Shown here piece after piece: positions 33,255 to 44,461 of a stretch of DNA of 64,000 bases; within the stretch, counting starts at the first letter, position 1; the number at the start of each line of letters is the position of its first letter. Position numbers and translations under genes: made by a program. The notes beneath the pieces were generated by a model that had not been told where the DNA came from, did not search any database, and saw only the letters and a program-made list of their open reading frames with translations. This DNA comes from Phorcus lineatus (taxonomy: Eukaryota > Mollusca > Gastropoda > Trochida > Trochidae), in assembly GCA_921293015.1 (NCBI GenBank), contig OV121090.1, positions 21,342,304 to 21,406,303 on the forward strand, in the 5' to 3' direction.

Positions 33255-34895
33255 TTATGACGTGAAATCAAAGTAAATGCCTAGCCGTTTTTTTGCAACT
33301 TCTGCAACTTTCTTCCGAATGATTTTACCATTACTGTTACAGGCAAAGGATTCAAATAATAAAATGTGTTCTGGTTTCTGAAAACAAAGCTGATTTGGAA
33401 GTTCAATAAACAATTCAGATATTTCTTTTTCATACTCTTGCAAAGTGGTTTTGGTGTTTTTAGGTTTAATACAAGCACACATAACATGATGCATCAATGC
33501 ATCAGGAAGAGGAGCCACAACAGTGTCTTCGACCAAAGGACACTGTCTGATGATGTCTTCAATCTGATGAGGAAACACAAAAGTGCAGTCATGCATGATG
33601 GCATCAGATCCACGTCCTTCAATGAAGATTTTCCCTTCTGTATTGAAATAACCAATATCGCCTGTCTTGAACCATCCATCTTGAGAGAATGAATCTTTGT
33701 TTAATGTCCCATCAGCTGAAAGATAACCAGTGAATATCCCAGGTCCTTTCAACAGAATCTCTCCTTTTTTGCCATGAGTGACTATGTCTCCGTTTTCATC
33801 TATAAGCTTCACCTCAAGTTCTGGTAGTACATAACCAGCGCAGTAATCTTCAAATTCATCCTCTTTATTAAGAGTCATCATTGATACAGTCAGGGCTTCG
33901 GTTGAGCCATACATGACGGTGACAGTTTTTGCAAAGGTTTTAGCTTCATCTATTGTTGATTTGCGAAGAGGTTGTCCACCAAGCATTATCGCATCTAACA
34001 TCAATTCAGGGGCATTTTCTGAGTTTATCTGTTTAAAGATATCATGAATAAGAGCAGGGGTTAACATTGCTGATGTACATTTTTCGCGAACAATAAGTTC
34101 AAAATTTGATGTTAAATCCTTCTCTGACTTGTTACGAAGAACACGAGTAGATCCAGTTTTAGCATAATAAAATGGGTAGCCGGCTAACCACCCAAAGGAT
34201 CTATCATTATATAACCGACATTGTTTTAGGACTCCACCCAATTGATCTGCACATTTTAGGATGGATCTCTGAGTCCTTGCAACCAATTTTCTCATGCTTG
34301 TGGTTCCTGAAGTCGTTATCAATACGGCTACATCATCGGGTTGTACATTTTCAATGAATATATCCGCTTCTTGCATTAATTGACTCTCCAAAGTTTTTCC
34401 TAAAGAGTTGTTGGTGTGAAAGAGATATTTCAGATAAGGCAAATCTGGACAAACAACTTCAGCTCCGTAAGATGTTGGAATCGTTTTTTTAATATAGTCA
34501 TTGAGTATTTCACTGAAGAGCAGAAAGGAAGGATCAACGATGATAGCCTTTGATTTGCTGATCTGAAGAGGAACGATTGTGTCTTCTCCACTTTTTAGAT
34601 CTCCAAGAGCATCGAAGGATATACATCCTGCCATTTGTATTCCATACTCGGCTATCAGCCAATCTGGACAATTGGCTCGATCCTTCATTATGATAGAAAC
34701 AACATCTCCTTTCTGTAGACCAATGTTTTTCAGTTTTGAAGCCATTTTACCAGCCAGTTCATAGATCTGATGCCTTGTATAGGTTTTACTTTTATCCTTT
34801 TCAGCAAAAATGAAAGCGGGCCTTTTGGACTCAATTTGAGACCAATGCCTTAGCAGTGATGGAATAGTCTCCCCCTGTGACATTTTCGAAGCCAT
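33255..34895 (-). CDS. A1: AMP-binding (adenylate-forming) enzyme, subfamily A, intact
   Basis: The uninterrupted CDS has 546 codons. The ATG at 34895 is chosen because a splice acceptor (tttttttag) ends 6 nt before it and the paralogues share this position; the open frame upstream is intron. The large N-terminal domain runs to about residue 425. It has the ATP loop TTSGTTSMRK (194-203), YGSTE (329-333) and TGD (411-413). The hinge is GRGSDAIMHD with FPHQIED, and the small C-terminal domain has the catalytic-lysine motif NGKIIRKK (K524). The family activates a carboxylate with ATP, usually then forming a CoA thioester. The substrate is unknown. The loop has Arg where most members have Pro. 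There is no PTS1 (ends FDFTS), signal peptide or membrane segment, so it is probably cytosolic. It is divergent from B1. Confidence 0.92.
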   Translation of the reverse strand: MASKMSQGETIPSLLRHWSQIESKRPAFIFAEKDKSKTYTRHQIYELAGKMASKLKNIGLQKGDVVSIIMKDRANCPDWLIAEYGIQMAGCISFDALGDLKSGEDTIVPLQISKSKAIIVDPSFLLFSEILNDYIKKTIPTSYGAEVVCPDLPYLKYLFHTNNSLGKTLESQLMQEADIFIENVQPDDVAVLITTSGTTSMRKLVARTQRSILKCADQLGGVLKQCRLYNDRSFGWLAGYPFYYAKTGSTRVLRNKSEKDLTSNFELIVREKCTSAMLTPALIHDIFKQINSENAPELMLDAIMLGGQPLRKSTIDEAKTFAKTVTVMYGSTEALTVSMMTLNKEDEFEDYCAGYVLPELEVKLIDENGDIVTHGKKGEILLKGPGIFTGYLSADGTLNKDSFSQDGWFKTGDIGYFNTEGKIFIEGRGSDAIMHDCTFVFPHQIEDIIRQCPLVEDTVVAPLPDALMHHVMCACIKPKNTKTTLQEYEKEISELFIELPNQLCFQKPEHILLFESFACNSNGKIIRKKVAEVAKKRLGIYFDFTS

Positions 34896-34900
34896 TTTAT

Positions 34901-35133
34901 CTAAAAAAAAGAAATAAAATATTTTCATCATATCACTATTATCTTCATGGACGTCTTTGTTATGCTTGAAATTCTTTTTTTTACTTCAAACTTTTTACAT
35001 TTGAAAATGTATGTTGCATCATAGAGAACATTAAATCTGCAAAAAGAATTCTATCTAAACAAATGTTTTGTGAACAATTATATTTTACAAATAAAAATTT
35101 CAGCGATATCTATGAACATAAGCAATAACATAC
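34901..35133 (-). other. 5'-UTR intron of A1
   Basis: The donor GTATGT (35133) follows the exon end TTTGTG. The acceptor (AG at 34902-34901) precedes ATAAAATGG. The same donor and acceptor context recurs in A2 (46090-46345) and A3 (61410-62316). Confidence 0.65.
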
Positions 35134-36440
35134 CACAAACGTACACTTATTGTTCCTTCTGCTTTGTTTTGATGGTAAGTGGTGGGTGATTGGTATAAAT
35201 ATCAGGTCCACAAGTCAGGAAATGTTTATCTTTCCTCTTGATTAGTTGTTTTCAAATGTATCATTATCATATCATTGATAGCTGTCAGTTAACAAGTAAT
35301 TCGTTAGCTCTATGCATATCAATCAACATCATTCAGCAACAATTGACGTGGCTAGGTTCCCAACTTCGTTATCTAATAAATTTGAGAACTTTAAGCTTTT
35401 GTCACTATCCTAAACGGCAAGAAAGCTAAGAGTGCATTAGTGCCAACTTTAATAACGGAATATTAAGAGAGAGTCATCATGATTTAAACTGAAATTCGGA
35501 AGATTGATGACGTGGATGTAAACATTTCACATTCACAGACGAACTCTTACCTTTTGTATTGTGCACTATCATTACATTAACTATTTGATGAATATGAGAG
35601 GGAGAAGCTTAGTAGAAATGCACATTGAACTTAACTAATCATAATTTGAACGGTAGTTGTTATGTACAATGTAGCATGGATTGAAATGACAAAAACTGAT
35701 AACAAATACCAATTTTGATTATTGAAAAAGGTCATTGTTCATGCATTTCAATTACGAATTTTCGAAGTTACGATACAGGTTATGCCTGAATATTGAACTG
35801 CCCTGAGATGATTCAGAAAAAATCTCTAATTCCCGTTAAAGTTATATTGGTTTAGTTTATTTCACTCAGTTTATATGCAATTCAAATTTAAATGATTTTA
35901 GTGGTTAAAACGTATCAAAATGAATCAATTTGGCACCCTATGAACTTTGTGGACTGATTGATTATTTAGACTTTCCTTAAGAAAGATTCCATTAGTAGGA
36001 CAAAGAATCCAGTGACTAATCTTATGTTAACCAAGGCCTATAGGAAGGCACTACAAACAATAAAAGAATAATGATGCTTTACATATGTAGATAAGTGTGA
36101 TTGATAATGAAAACAACACGTTTTTTGTGTTCAGAAAACCGTTTCAGATATTATCATTCATTTTTTTACATCGTAGATTAAACAAGTATCAATGTTTGTC
36201 ATCAAAACATATGATCAATGACCTTTTGAACTAATGTTCTTCCAAACTTAATCCAAGTAAACAGGTAAAGATAACAATAGATATTGAAATAATCACGTGT
36301 TTCATGCCATTAACAGTTCTATTATTTGTGTTTTTAGGGAAAAATGCATCAACTGTGAAGATAGATATGCACAACGTTTGATTTCAATGCTGGAATGCGT
36401 ATGTAAGACTATTGAAGCAGAAGGTAACACAGTCAAAAGT
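34902..36440. other. A1-B1 head-to-head intergenic region
   Basis: It holds the A1 leader, then about 900 bp of AT-rich sequence without a gene, then the B-upstream block starting near 36168. The part at 35270-35350 resembles 46490-46600 upstream of A2. Confidence 0.5.
35134..35205 (-). promoter_or_regulatory. A1 promoter (TATA-like, CCAAT-like) and short non-coding exon 1
   Basis: On the minus strand TATTTATACCAATCA (TATA-type box at 35201-35194) lies 60 nt before a conserved splice donor. Transcription would start near 35165, giving a leader exon of about 30 nt. The motif with the flanking GAAGGAAC(A/G) recurs upstream of A2, and the TATA/CCAAT part also upstream of A3. On the other strand the same bases read TATAAATA, so bidirectional activity is conceivable. 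Confidence 0.5.
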
Positions 36441-36545
36441 GTATATAAGATTCCATTTCTTTTTTTCTGTAGATATATTTTAAAAACTGCCGAAATGTAA
36501 GTTTTATCTAATATGTTTTTCTTTCCCTATTTTAGCTTTTATTTT
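36168..36545 (+). repeat. B-upstream block, copy 1
   Basis: Homologous to 29640-30130 and 47940-48420. It contains CACGTG, AATGCATCAACTGTGAAGATA and the B1 promoter. Conservation across three copies suggests it came along with the B gene during duplication. Confidence 0.75.
36405..36496 (+). promoter_or_regulatory. B1 promoter (TATA box) and non-coding exon 1
   Basis: The conserved element GAAGCAGAAGGTAACACAG is followed by TATATAAG (36442-36449). The first exon, expected to start about 30 nt later, ends GCCGAAAT at 36496 before GTAAGTTTT. The matching B2 sequence keeps the same order and spacing (54 versus 51 nt from TATA to donor). Confidence 0.6.
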
Positions 36546-38202
36546 CTAAATGATATTTTGATATGCTGAAATTCCAAATGAGTAACGCAGTATCCAAATA
36601 ACACATTCATAACAACTTTTAATGTGCGATATAACATTATTTATAGTTAATCTAGTTATAAAAATAGAAATTTTCCATAAGCCTTATCAATACTCAATTT
36701 TTATATCAGAACAGAAGTGTAACATAAGTCAAATCATTAAATAAAGTATGTTATAAGTTCCCTGTAGGAGTTTTGAACATCAAACAGTATTCATCTTTTC
36801 AAATAAGTAGATTTATCATTATTTCAGTGCAGAGAAGTATCAGATGCGTTCGATTGCAGCAATTTTTTATGTATACCTATCATGAATGGATACATAAGAT
36901 ATAAGTAAATATTACATTCTTTGATAGGTCTTTTTCCTTTACAGGGTGTGATGTAAGGAAATAAGAATGTTTAACTCCTCACAACATATTCTCATTCGAT
37001 ATATCCCGTTATGAAACAAATATCACGTTAAACATTAAAAACTGCTTGTTTTCACGACTTTTCACAAGTTACTGCTTTTATTTCCTAACAAACCAGGACT
37101 TAATAAGTGGTGTTTGTTTCAGTTAATAATATTTGTGTAGAATAAGATAATTTGAAATTGTCTCGGACGCCATTTGTCAATATGAAGGGCATGAAGGGAA
37201 TAATTTGTACACTACTGTCAAAAGAGTTTACATTACCTTGAGATTTAGACCTATAGTTATAGAAATGATAAATATATATTAGGTATATCATTTCTGTCTA
37301 AAGTATCAGAAACGATAGCAAAAATATGATAAAAACAGACCAACAATTTGCAATTATGTCATTAAAATGTTTAAATATTTTCCTTTAAAACATTCTGTAG
37401 TATTTTCTGATTCCGGGGTTCCTTAAATTGTGATTAAAATATTTCATATGAACTCTCTGAGAATATAATCAACTCAATCAAATTGACCTGCCAAAAGTGT
37501 TATGGTTTTCTGTGGGGTACATTTTACGGTTGAGTAAAAATAGAATGGGTCTCAACTTCTGTATTGAAACGTTTATTTTTCGTCATTCTACGATGCCTCA
37601 AAGAGATCCGAAATTACATGCTATTTGCACAGGCATGAGTATATGTTCTGTATGCAACTGTTTACTGAGGCGGGTATCCAACGATTTAGTGGAATGAAAT
37701 TTGTTGGTTAGTATATGGTTTTAATTTTGTGGTGATGGCCGTCACCGATTAAAACAGTTATTGGAACTGAGCGTTTCGTGATATTGCAACAGTAGAATGT
37801 TGAAGTGGTTTTCACCATTTGCTCTATAAAGTTCTCAAAGTTGATTCATGGCAGGAAAACATAACTGTAAACCCACTTTGAATATGCGTTTTATTGTCAA
37901 TATCCTTAAAATATAATAAGTATTTTTGCTCACAAGTGAAGTGCAGGAGCTTTTAGCAGCGAACATTAAAGTTGTTTGTAGAGAATGTGTTACATTTGAC
38001 AAACTTTTTGACATCAAGGCATTCAACCCCTCAATAACGTTTTTGAAGTCACAGTTAGTTATTGAAAGATCAATTTTACGAAGATCAACAGCCACTCAAT
38101 ATAACACACAACAGCTTGAAAGACCTTCAGTTAAATATCATATATATATATTTATATATCATTGTAGAAATTCTCACATATTTTCAATGAATACCGTTTC
38201 AG
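36497..38202 (+). other. 5'-UTR intron of B1
   Basis: The donor GTAAGT at 36497 and acceptor ccgtttcag at 38202 place the intron directly before ATAGAAATGG, the start context shared with B2. Parts of it (37105-37230) align with 49705-49800 in the B2 intron, so the intron was duplicated with the gene. No exon is seen inside. Confidence 0.6.
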
Positions 38203-38208
38203 ATAGAA

Positions 38209-39822
38209 ATGGCTTCGGACATACCTCCACGGAAGACTATTCCTTCAATGCTGAAATACTGGTCCGAACATGATTCTGAAAAACCTGCTTTCATCTTTGC
38301 TGAAAAGGAGAGAAGCATCTCCTATACAAGGCGGGAAATCTTTGAACTGGCTGGGAAAATGGCTTCAAAGTTGAGGAAGATTGGTATGAGAAAGGGAGAC
38401 GTAGTCTCGATTATTATGACTGATAGAGCTAACTGTCCTGATTGGCTGATTGCCGAGTATGGAATACAGATGACAGGGTGTGTATCATTAGATGCTCTTG
38501 GAGACCTAAAAAGTGGAGAAGATACAATATATTCCCTGCGAATAAGCAAATCAAAAGCTATCATTGTTGATCCAAACTTCTCCCTCTTCAATGAAATATT
38601 CGATGGTTATATTTCAAAGTCAACCTCAACGCAATATGGTGCAAAGGTATGCTGTCCTAAACTTCCTGATTTGAAATATCTCATTCACACATGTAATGCT
38701 TCTGGACAGAACCTTGAAGAACAGTTAGGAAAAGAAGATGATATTTTCATGGAAGAGGTTTTTCCAGAGGACAGAGCGATCTTTAAGACAACGTCTGGCA
38801 CAACAAATCTTCGTAAGTTAGTTCCATATACTCATAAAAATATTCTTCTTTTTGGAAAACTATGGACAGATATAATTTCTGGTACTCGTTATTTTAATGA
38901 TAAGTCATTTGGTTGGTTAGTTGGATATCCAATTTCCTTTGTGTATAAAGGTATAACACGAATTCTTAGGAACATGACACAGAAGGACCTGCCGTCTGAA
39001 TTAGAGGTCCTTAGACGAGAAGAATGCACTTGCACAATGATGAATCCGAGACAAGTCCATGAAATTGTTGAACAACTGAAGCAAGGAGCTAAGCAAATAC
39101 TGTTGGAGGGGATAATCGTAGGAGCACAGCCAATCAGAAGCTCTGTTATTAAAGAAACCAGATCATTTTCTCAAAAAGTTGTTCATGTGTATGGATCAAC
39201 AGAAACAACAGTAATATCTCATCTGACTGTCGAGGCAACAGATCCTTTTGAAGACTTCTGTGTAGGTTACGCTGTACCTGGAAATGAACTGAAGATTATA
39301 GACGCAAACGGTAAACAAGTTGGTAAAGGGGAAAGAGGTGAAATTTTGTTTAAAGGTCCTGGCCTCTATAAGGGCTACTTAACAGAAACTGGACTTGAAA
39401 AACCTGACCTCACAGAAGATGGTTGGTTCAACACAGGAGATATTGGATATTTTGATGCAGATGGGAATCTCTTTGTAGAAGGACGTGGATCTGATGTCAT
39501 TACACACGGAGATCATTTGGTGTTTCCTCATCATATTGAAGACATCATCAGACAGTGTCCTCTTGTTGAAGACGTGGTTGTTATTGCTCTTCCTGATGAA
39601 TCGATGCATCATGTGATTTGTGCCTGTGTTATAATCAAAGACCCACATACTACACAACAAATCAAAGCATTCATTTCTGAAAAGTTTATTCAGCTCCCAA
39701 ATCAGCTTTGTTATCAAGAACCAGAGCATTTCCTTCAATTTGAAACGTTTCCATTTAACAGAAGTGGTAAGGTAATTCGCCGGGAAATAACTCGCCTAGT
39801 AAAAGAAAAGATCAATATCTAG
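38209..39822 (+). CDS. B1: AMP-binding (adenylate-forming) enzyme, subfamily B, intact
   Basis: The uninterrupted CDS has 537 codons, and the ATG comes 6 nt after a splice acceptor. Motifs are the ATP loop TTSGTTNLRK (194-203), VYGSTE (327-332), TGD (409-411), hinge GRGSDVITHGDHLVFPHHIED and the catalytic-lysine motif RSGKVIRR (K521). Unlike subfamily A, it keeps the Gly of the hinge loop (ITHGD). It shares Arg instead of Pro in the ATP loop. The role is ATP-dependent activation of an unknown carboxylate, possibly an acyl-CoA synthetase. No targeting signal is seen. AATAAA follows the stop at once (39824), with later signals near 39985 and 40990. It is divergently arranged with A1 and convergent with A2. 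Confidence 0.92.
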   Translation: MASDIPPRKTIPSMLKYWSEHDSEKPAFIFAEKERSISYTRREIFELAGKMASKLRKIGMRKGDVVSIIMTDRANCPDWLIAEYGIQMTGCVSLDALGDLKSGEDTIYSLRISKSKAIIVDPNFSLFNEIFDGYISKSTSTQYGAKVCCPKLPDLKYLIHTCNASGQNLEEQLGKEDDIFMEEVFPEDRAIFKTTSGTTNLRKLVPYTHKNILLFGKLWTDIISGTRYFNDKSFGWLVGYPISFVYKGITRILRNMTQKDLPSELEVLRREECTCTMMNPRQVHEIVEQLKQGAKQILLEGIIVGAQPIRSSVIKETRSFSQKVVHVYGSTETTVISHLTVEATDPFEDFCVGYAVPGNELKIIDANGKQVGKGERGEILFKGPGLYKGYLTETGLEKPDLTEDGWFNTGDIGYFDADGNLFVEGRGSDVITHGDHLVFPHHIEDIIRQCPLVEDVVVIALPDESMHHVICACVIIKDPHTTQQIKAFISEKFIQLPNQLCYQEPEHFLQFETFPFNRSGKVIRREITRLVKEKINI

Positions 39823-39858
39823 AATAAACAAAGAATTTTTTAGGATTGACTTAAAAAT

Positions 39859-39961
39859 TAACTAAGTTTATGGAGGTATAAACTTAAAAACCAATGTGTA
39901 AACTGTATTTATGCCGAGTTTGCACAGCGTCTTTTAAGTTTATACCTCAATGAACTTAATT
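39859..39961. repeat. inverted repeat in the B1 3' region
   Basis: TTAACTAAGTTTATGGAGGT...ACTTAAAA at 39859-39889 pairs with the inverse at 39931-39961, around a loop of about 41 nt. It is part of an extra block of roughly 750 bp in the B1 3' flank that is absent downstream of B2, so it probably marks an insertion. Confidence 0.6.
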
Positions 39962-41879
39962 TAATTAATTTGAAATCAATTCTTATAAATAAAGTTAAAG
40001 AAACTCTTTTAAACGGTTTTATAGACCAAAATATACCAATTCACATCAAACAGAGGTGTAATATGTACGCGAATGAATTCAGCATGAAAGAGGCAAAATA
40101 TGTTTGGATCTTTAGCCTCGCCTCCTACTTGTTCATCACCATATGAAAAAACCGCAAGTGGCCATGAACTTACCAGAAGCCCGTCACGCGTGGCCTTGAC
40201 ACTGCTTGTTGCCACAGTTTTAAAAAAATGTGGAACTCGAAGGAAACCAGCCGAATTTACCCTCGTAGATGCCATCATATCCTGGTTGTAGCTTCGGATA
40301 AAAGATATAGATCGGATTGAGCTCTTTTATGTATCATAAGGTCTACCTTTAGAATATTTTGACAACAATAATTATTCTATTTCGAATGTATGTTTATTGT
40401 TTATTTCCAGTACTTTCACGAATAGGCATTGGACAAAGTATTTGTATTATCAGAATCACGTAACTTGTTTACAAATAGTTCTGCGACGGACGTGTATGAA
40501 TATGATATAACGTAAGGAATTTAAGTTTATGCAGGTATGAACTGAATATTTGTTACAGTGTTCAGCGAATCATATTGATGCAAAGCAAATGCTATTCATT
40601 TATATGTAATCGTTTCATACAGTTCTCATTATCGTATCGCATGTTAACTGTTACTCAGAAACTTTCACTATACCAAATTTAATCTGAGTGAATGAGATTT
40701 ATTGTTAGACAGTTGTGAAATAAAGAAAATGAAAGGCTCTGTAAATTGTTTTTGAAGGTCAGTTTTCTTATCTTCTTTGATTCAATGTTTTCTTAATTTA
40801 TAAAATGAAATGGGGTAAACTTTATACAATAATGTATTTCAATATCATTGTCCTTTTTATTCTTTGTGTTGTGTTTAACCAGCAGTTTCTATTTATGTAA
40901 ATAATTAATCAGTTTTCATCATAATTTTTTTCTAATTCCAGACCATATGAATTTGAATGTCCAATAGGAAAAGTGTCATGTATCCCGTCAATAAATTATT
41001 AAGACTTACGTTTTGGTTGTGTATTTACGAACGAGTGTTTTGAAATAGTTCAAAACTACCTAATATTGAAACAGAGATGATACTTACAATACTTAAGTAC
41101 TTAATATGGTCATCTCCTGTGTCTGAAAAATAAAAATGCATGGACATCGTTAAACATCTGTGACGTCATTGAAGACTATTTCATATTTAACTTATTACTT
41201 GTGAATTCAAATTAAGTAATGTCAAGCAAACAAAATATGACCAAAATTTTGATTTGATAACAGTTTGATTAACAATAAGAATGTTTTTTTAGGATAACAA
41301 TATTAAGCTATCTAGAAGAAATTAATACATACCATATCACATGTGGCAAAATACATAAGATAGCAAAATATATTCACCAGAGTCCTTGGTGAATACGGTT
41401 TCTTCAGCCAACGCTTATATACTAAGTTGGTTTACTAGGTTCCAGACAAAACTCAAACCAGTCTGATCTGTCTGGGCTAATCAAGAAATATCAAAAAAAG
41501 TCTAGATGGAATGTTCTACATTCCCTTGTTAAAGTAAACTATCAGTCATAGTCGGCTGTATCCCACGTCAAGTGACAAATGCGTAAAATATTTTAACCTT
41601 TAAAGTTTAATTTTTGTTCTTGGATATTATTTTAAACACAGAATAAGGTAATGTATCCTTATTTATCTGAAGGAGACTGTTTAGGATAATTAGTTTCATT
41701 GTGCATAGCGTTAATGTCTAAGGATCTATCCTTGAAATAGTATTATTTTTATTGTTTCATTGGAAACAGCCAAAAACTAAAATCTTAAGAAGTCCTAGCT
41801 CTACCCAAAAATTTACAATTACACTAGATAAGTGTTCTACATAACAAGTTCAAATAAGCTAGGCCTTATTCTGTGAGTT

Positions 41880-42420
41880 CTAGTTCATGATCTTAAAAAT
41901 AAGTAGAAACTTCTATTGAAACTGTCAAAGGTAAGGTAGGTATAAGCTGGAAAGCTCCAAAAGGCACCGTTATACATAGAACTGTTTCAATGAGGTAGAC
42001 ATTATTTTTTAGTTCTGGCATTACACATTTTTTAGTTTTTTTCAATTGATGATTGTGCCATATACCTGAAGCCTTATAATATTTGAGTTCTGGTCCAGAC
42101 CCACAACACATGATGATTGTTCCTCATACCAAGTTTCATTGAACAAGGCCTAGTAGTTTCTAGTCCAGAAACAAAGTTCTGAGTTGCTTTTCCTAGGAAA
42201 CAGGCACAAACAAAAGTTAAAAACCGCAAAAGGCGCCGCTTCACAGGGTGATTGTTCCATGAAGCAACTTTGAATGAGGAAGGCCTATAGGTTTCTGGTC
42301 TTACAGCCAAAAAATGAAGGAACAGGTGGAAACTATCATAATAACGCTATTCATTTTGTTTGATCATTATGTCAAGTTTCAATTAACTAGAGCTTATGTC
42401 TTTTTAAATTCTGGCACAAG
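41880..42420. repeat. degenerate tandem repeat, about 3-4 units
   Basis: Recurring blocks are AAAAG(G)GC(A/G)CCG(T/C)T, GATTGTTCC(T/A), CAAGTTTCATTGAACAAGGC or AACTTTGAATGAGGAAGGCC, and AGTTCTGG/GTTTCTGGTC. Spacing is irregular and divergence high. It resembles in style the arrays at 4880 and 58180. Confidence 0.45.
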
Positions 42421-42740
42421 AAAGAGGAGCTTTCACCCCTGCACGTAGGTCATTTCAATATCCCCTTAAACATTGTTTGACTGGGGATAAATCTTTGAAT
42501 ATGTTTAATTTTAAAATATCTTGCTTATTGTTGGCGAGTCAGCTTAATGATCGGAGATTGAGGAGTACTGATTGGGTATTCCTCAGCTTTTTGTACATGC
42601 TAAGACTCATCAGCTGTTCTGTCGCTTTCTAAATACAAAAACAAATAAAAAAACAAACCAATTACATCATTTTCTCCATATAAACTAACATCTTGCAGAC
42701 AATGAGTCTGTGTATAAATATCATTCTTGAGGCAAAATTA

Positions 42741-42928
42741 TAACAAAGTCTAAAAGAACCTTTTGGTAATGTTTTGTTTTAAATAAATTACATGTTTTTG
42801 AAAGGTACAGATTTGTCAAAATATTGCATTACTGATACCTAACAAAGTCTAAAAGAACCTTTTGGTAATGTTTTGTTTTAAATAAATTACATGTTTTTGA
42901 AAGGTATAGATTTGTCATTACTGATACC
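42741..42928 (+). repeat. 99-bp tandem duplication
   Basis: Unit 1 (42741-42839) and unit 2 (42840-42928) are nearly identical (TAACAAAGTCTAAAAGAACC start, ACTGATACC end). The second has a 10-bp deletion and one substitution, so this is a recent event. Confidence 0.92.
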
Positions 42929-44461
42929 TAATATCTACAAAATTATTGCTTGCAAATGTTGAACCATAAATTGTAGCTTTGGTGACCCTAAAATCCTGTG
43001 ACAGAGGACTTACTGACTTAACGAATTCAGGATCTCTGTAGATGCAATAACCTGAGAGGTGAAGAACAAATATGTGCTTTTCACCAAAAGTGTTTAAAGG
43101 CTTGAATCTTGTAAAAAGATAGTTCTAACATGACACGAAACAAGAATGAAAATAATGCTTTCTGATTGGTTACCACAATCAATTTTAGAGTGATTATTTC
43201 GCTAATATTTACGACCGATTTACATTCATACGCGCACGTTTACAAACTCCATTCGCTGAACTTACTGTTTTCATCGCCTTACAGACAAGAGCAAAATGAA
43301 CTTTAAATCAATTCTATACAGACATTGAGAATACCGTATTTTTAAATGAAATTTAGAAGATAAATCCATTCTGTGGTATATTTTTTGTCGAAGTAGTTCA
43401 AATTATTCTTTTTATCACTATTTTTAATTTCAAACTGAGCTCGCTTCTCACTGTAACACACAGTAATATAGCGATTCGTCAAGTGACCAGAGGGGACGTA
43501 CGTTATTCTTCAACTTACCTTCCCTTTCCCCCCTCTCATTCATAAGTGACCACACTTCCAGACAGTGTATAAAACCATGACAAACTATAAAGCTTTCTTG
43601 ATCGTATATTCAAATAGTTCACATCTTGCGTGAGAAGTTAGCGCTAGCAGTAAACAACTACTTTTAGAGTAACGTCCCTTGATTTGGTCAGTCCTTGTCG
43701 GTATTGTAGGGGTGATAGGTGTCCTATGTATTTACGTGAAAAACTTACCTCTGAAGGGATTAAAGAAATCTGTCTTTTGTTGATTTTATCCTCAATGAAA
43801 TAAATACTTAAGGGTTTTATTTAAAACCTGTTGCTTTATGTTTTGATAATTTTTTTTATCATTGAAGCGTGTTCTTTGAAAATGAACTGTACTGTAGTTT
43901 CGAAAGCAAGTGGAACCGGTCTGTACTGGTTCGACCTAATGACATTGTTGTTGCGCAAGGCAAATTAGTACCTCGCAAGCTCGGTTTGAAATTAAAATTA
44001 GGGGTGAAAAAATGCACGACATACAACCCCAAACTAAAAAACAGAATGGGTTTATCTCATAAATAAGCTCTTGAGGATTGTAAATGTTCGATTTGGTGAC
44101 TCGTTTTGTGATGCCTACTAATCCAAAACCTACAACACCTCAACAACTCAACAAATATTTATGAGGAATTACTAATTCGTTTAACTTCTGAGAGCTTCTT
44201 ATGGGACATTCGAATGTCCACATTTTCTTAAACGTATTGTTTAAATGAAGATGATATACCTAGCTTATGATGGGTCTCCTTTAAATAGTTATTGAGTAAC
44301 AATTCAATGAAAGTATGAACTTTTGAAATATAGTACAACAACACACCTGTAACAGATTCAAAAGAGCGATACAACTTTATTCACATTTAACCTTGTTTAT
44401 ACGAATACAAGAAGTATACAAAGTGATGACTGTTTACTGGGTTATTTATTTTCAACTAAAA

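Larger units (their letters stand above)
39823..44461. other. B1-A2 convergent intergenic region
   Basis: No gene is recognised. The B1 3' flank at 40605-41010 aligns with 54470-55040 after B2. It includes a conserved AATAAATTATTAAG (40990, 55026) that is a good candidate polyadenylation signal. Degenerate tandem units lie at 41880-42420 and a 99-bp tandem duplication at 42741-42928. Confidence 0.5.

Noticed and set aside
34896..34931. Upstream ATG extending A1 by 12 residues
   Set aside because: The extension reads through a polypyrimidine tract and acceptor (tttttttag), and the sister genes A2 and A3 start at the ATG 6 nt after the same acceptor.
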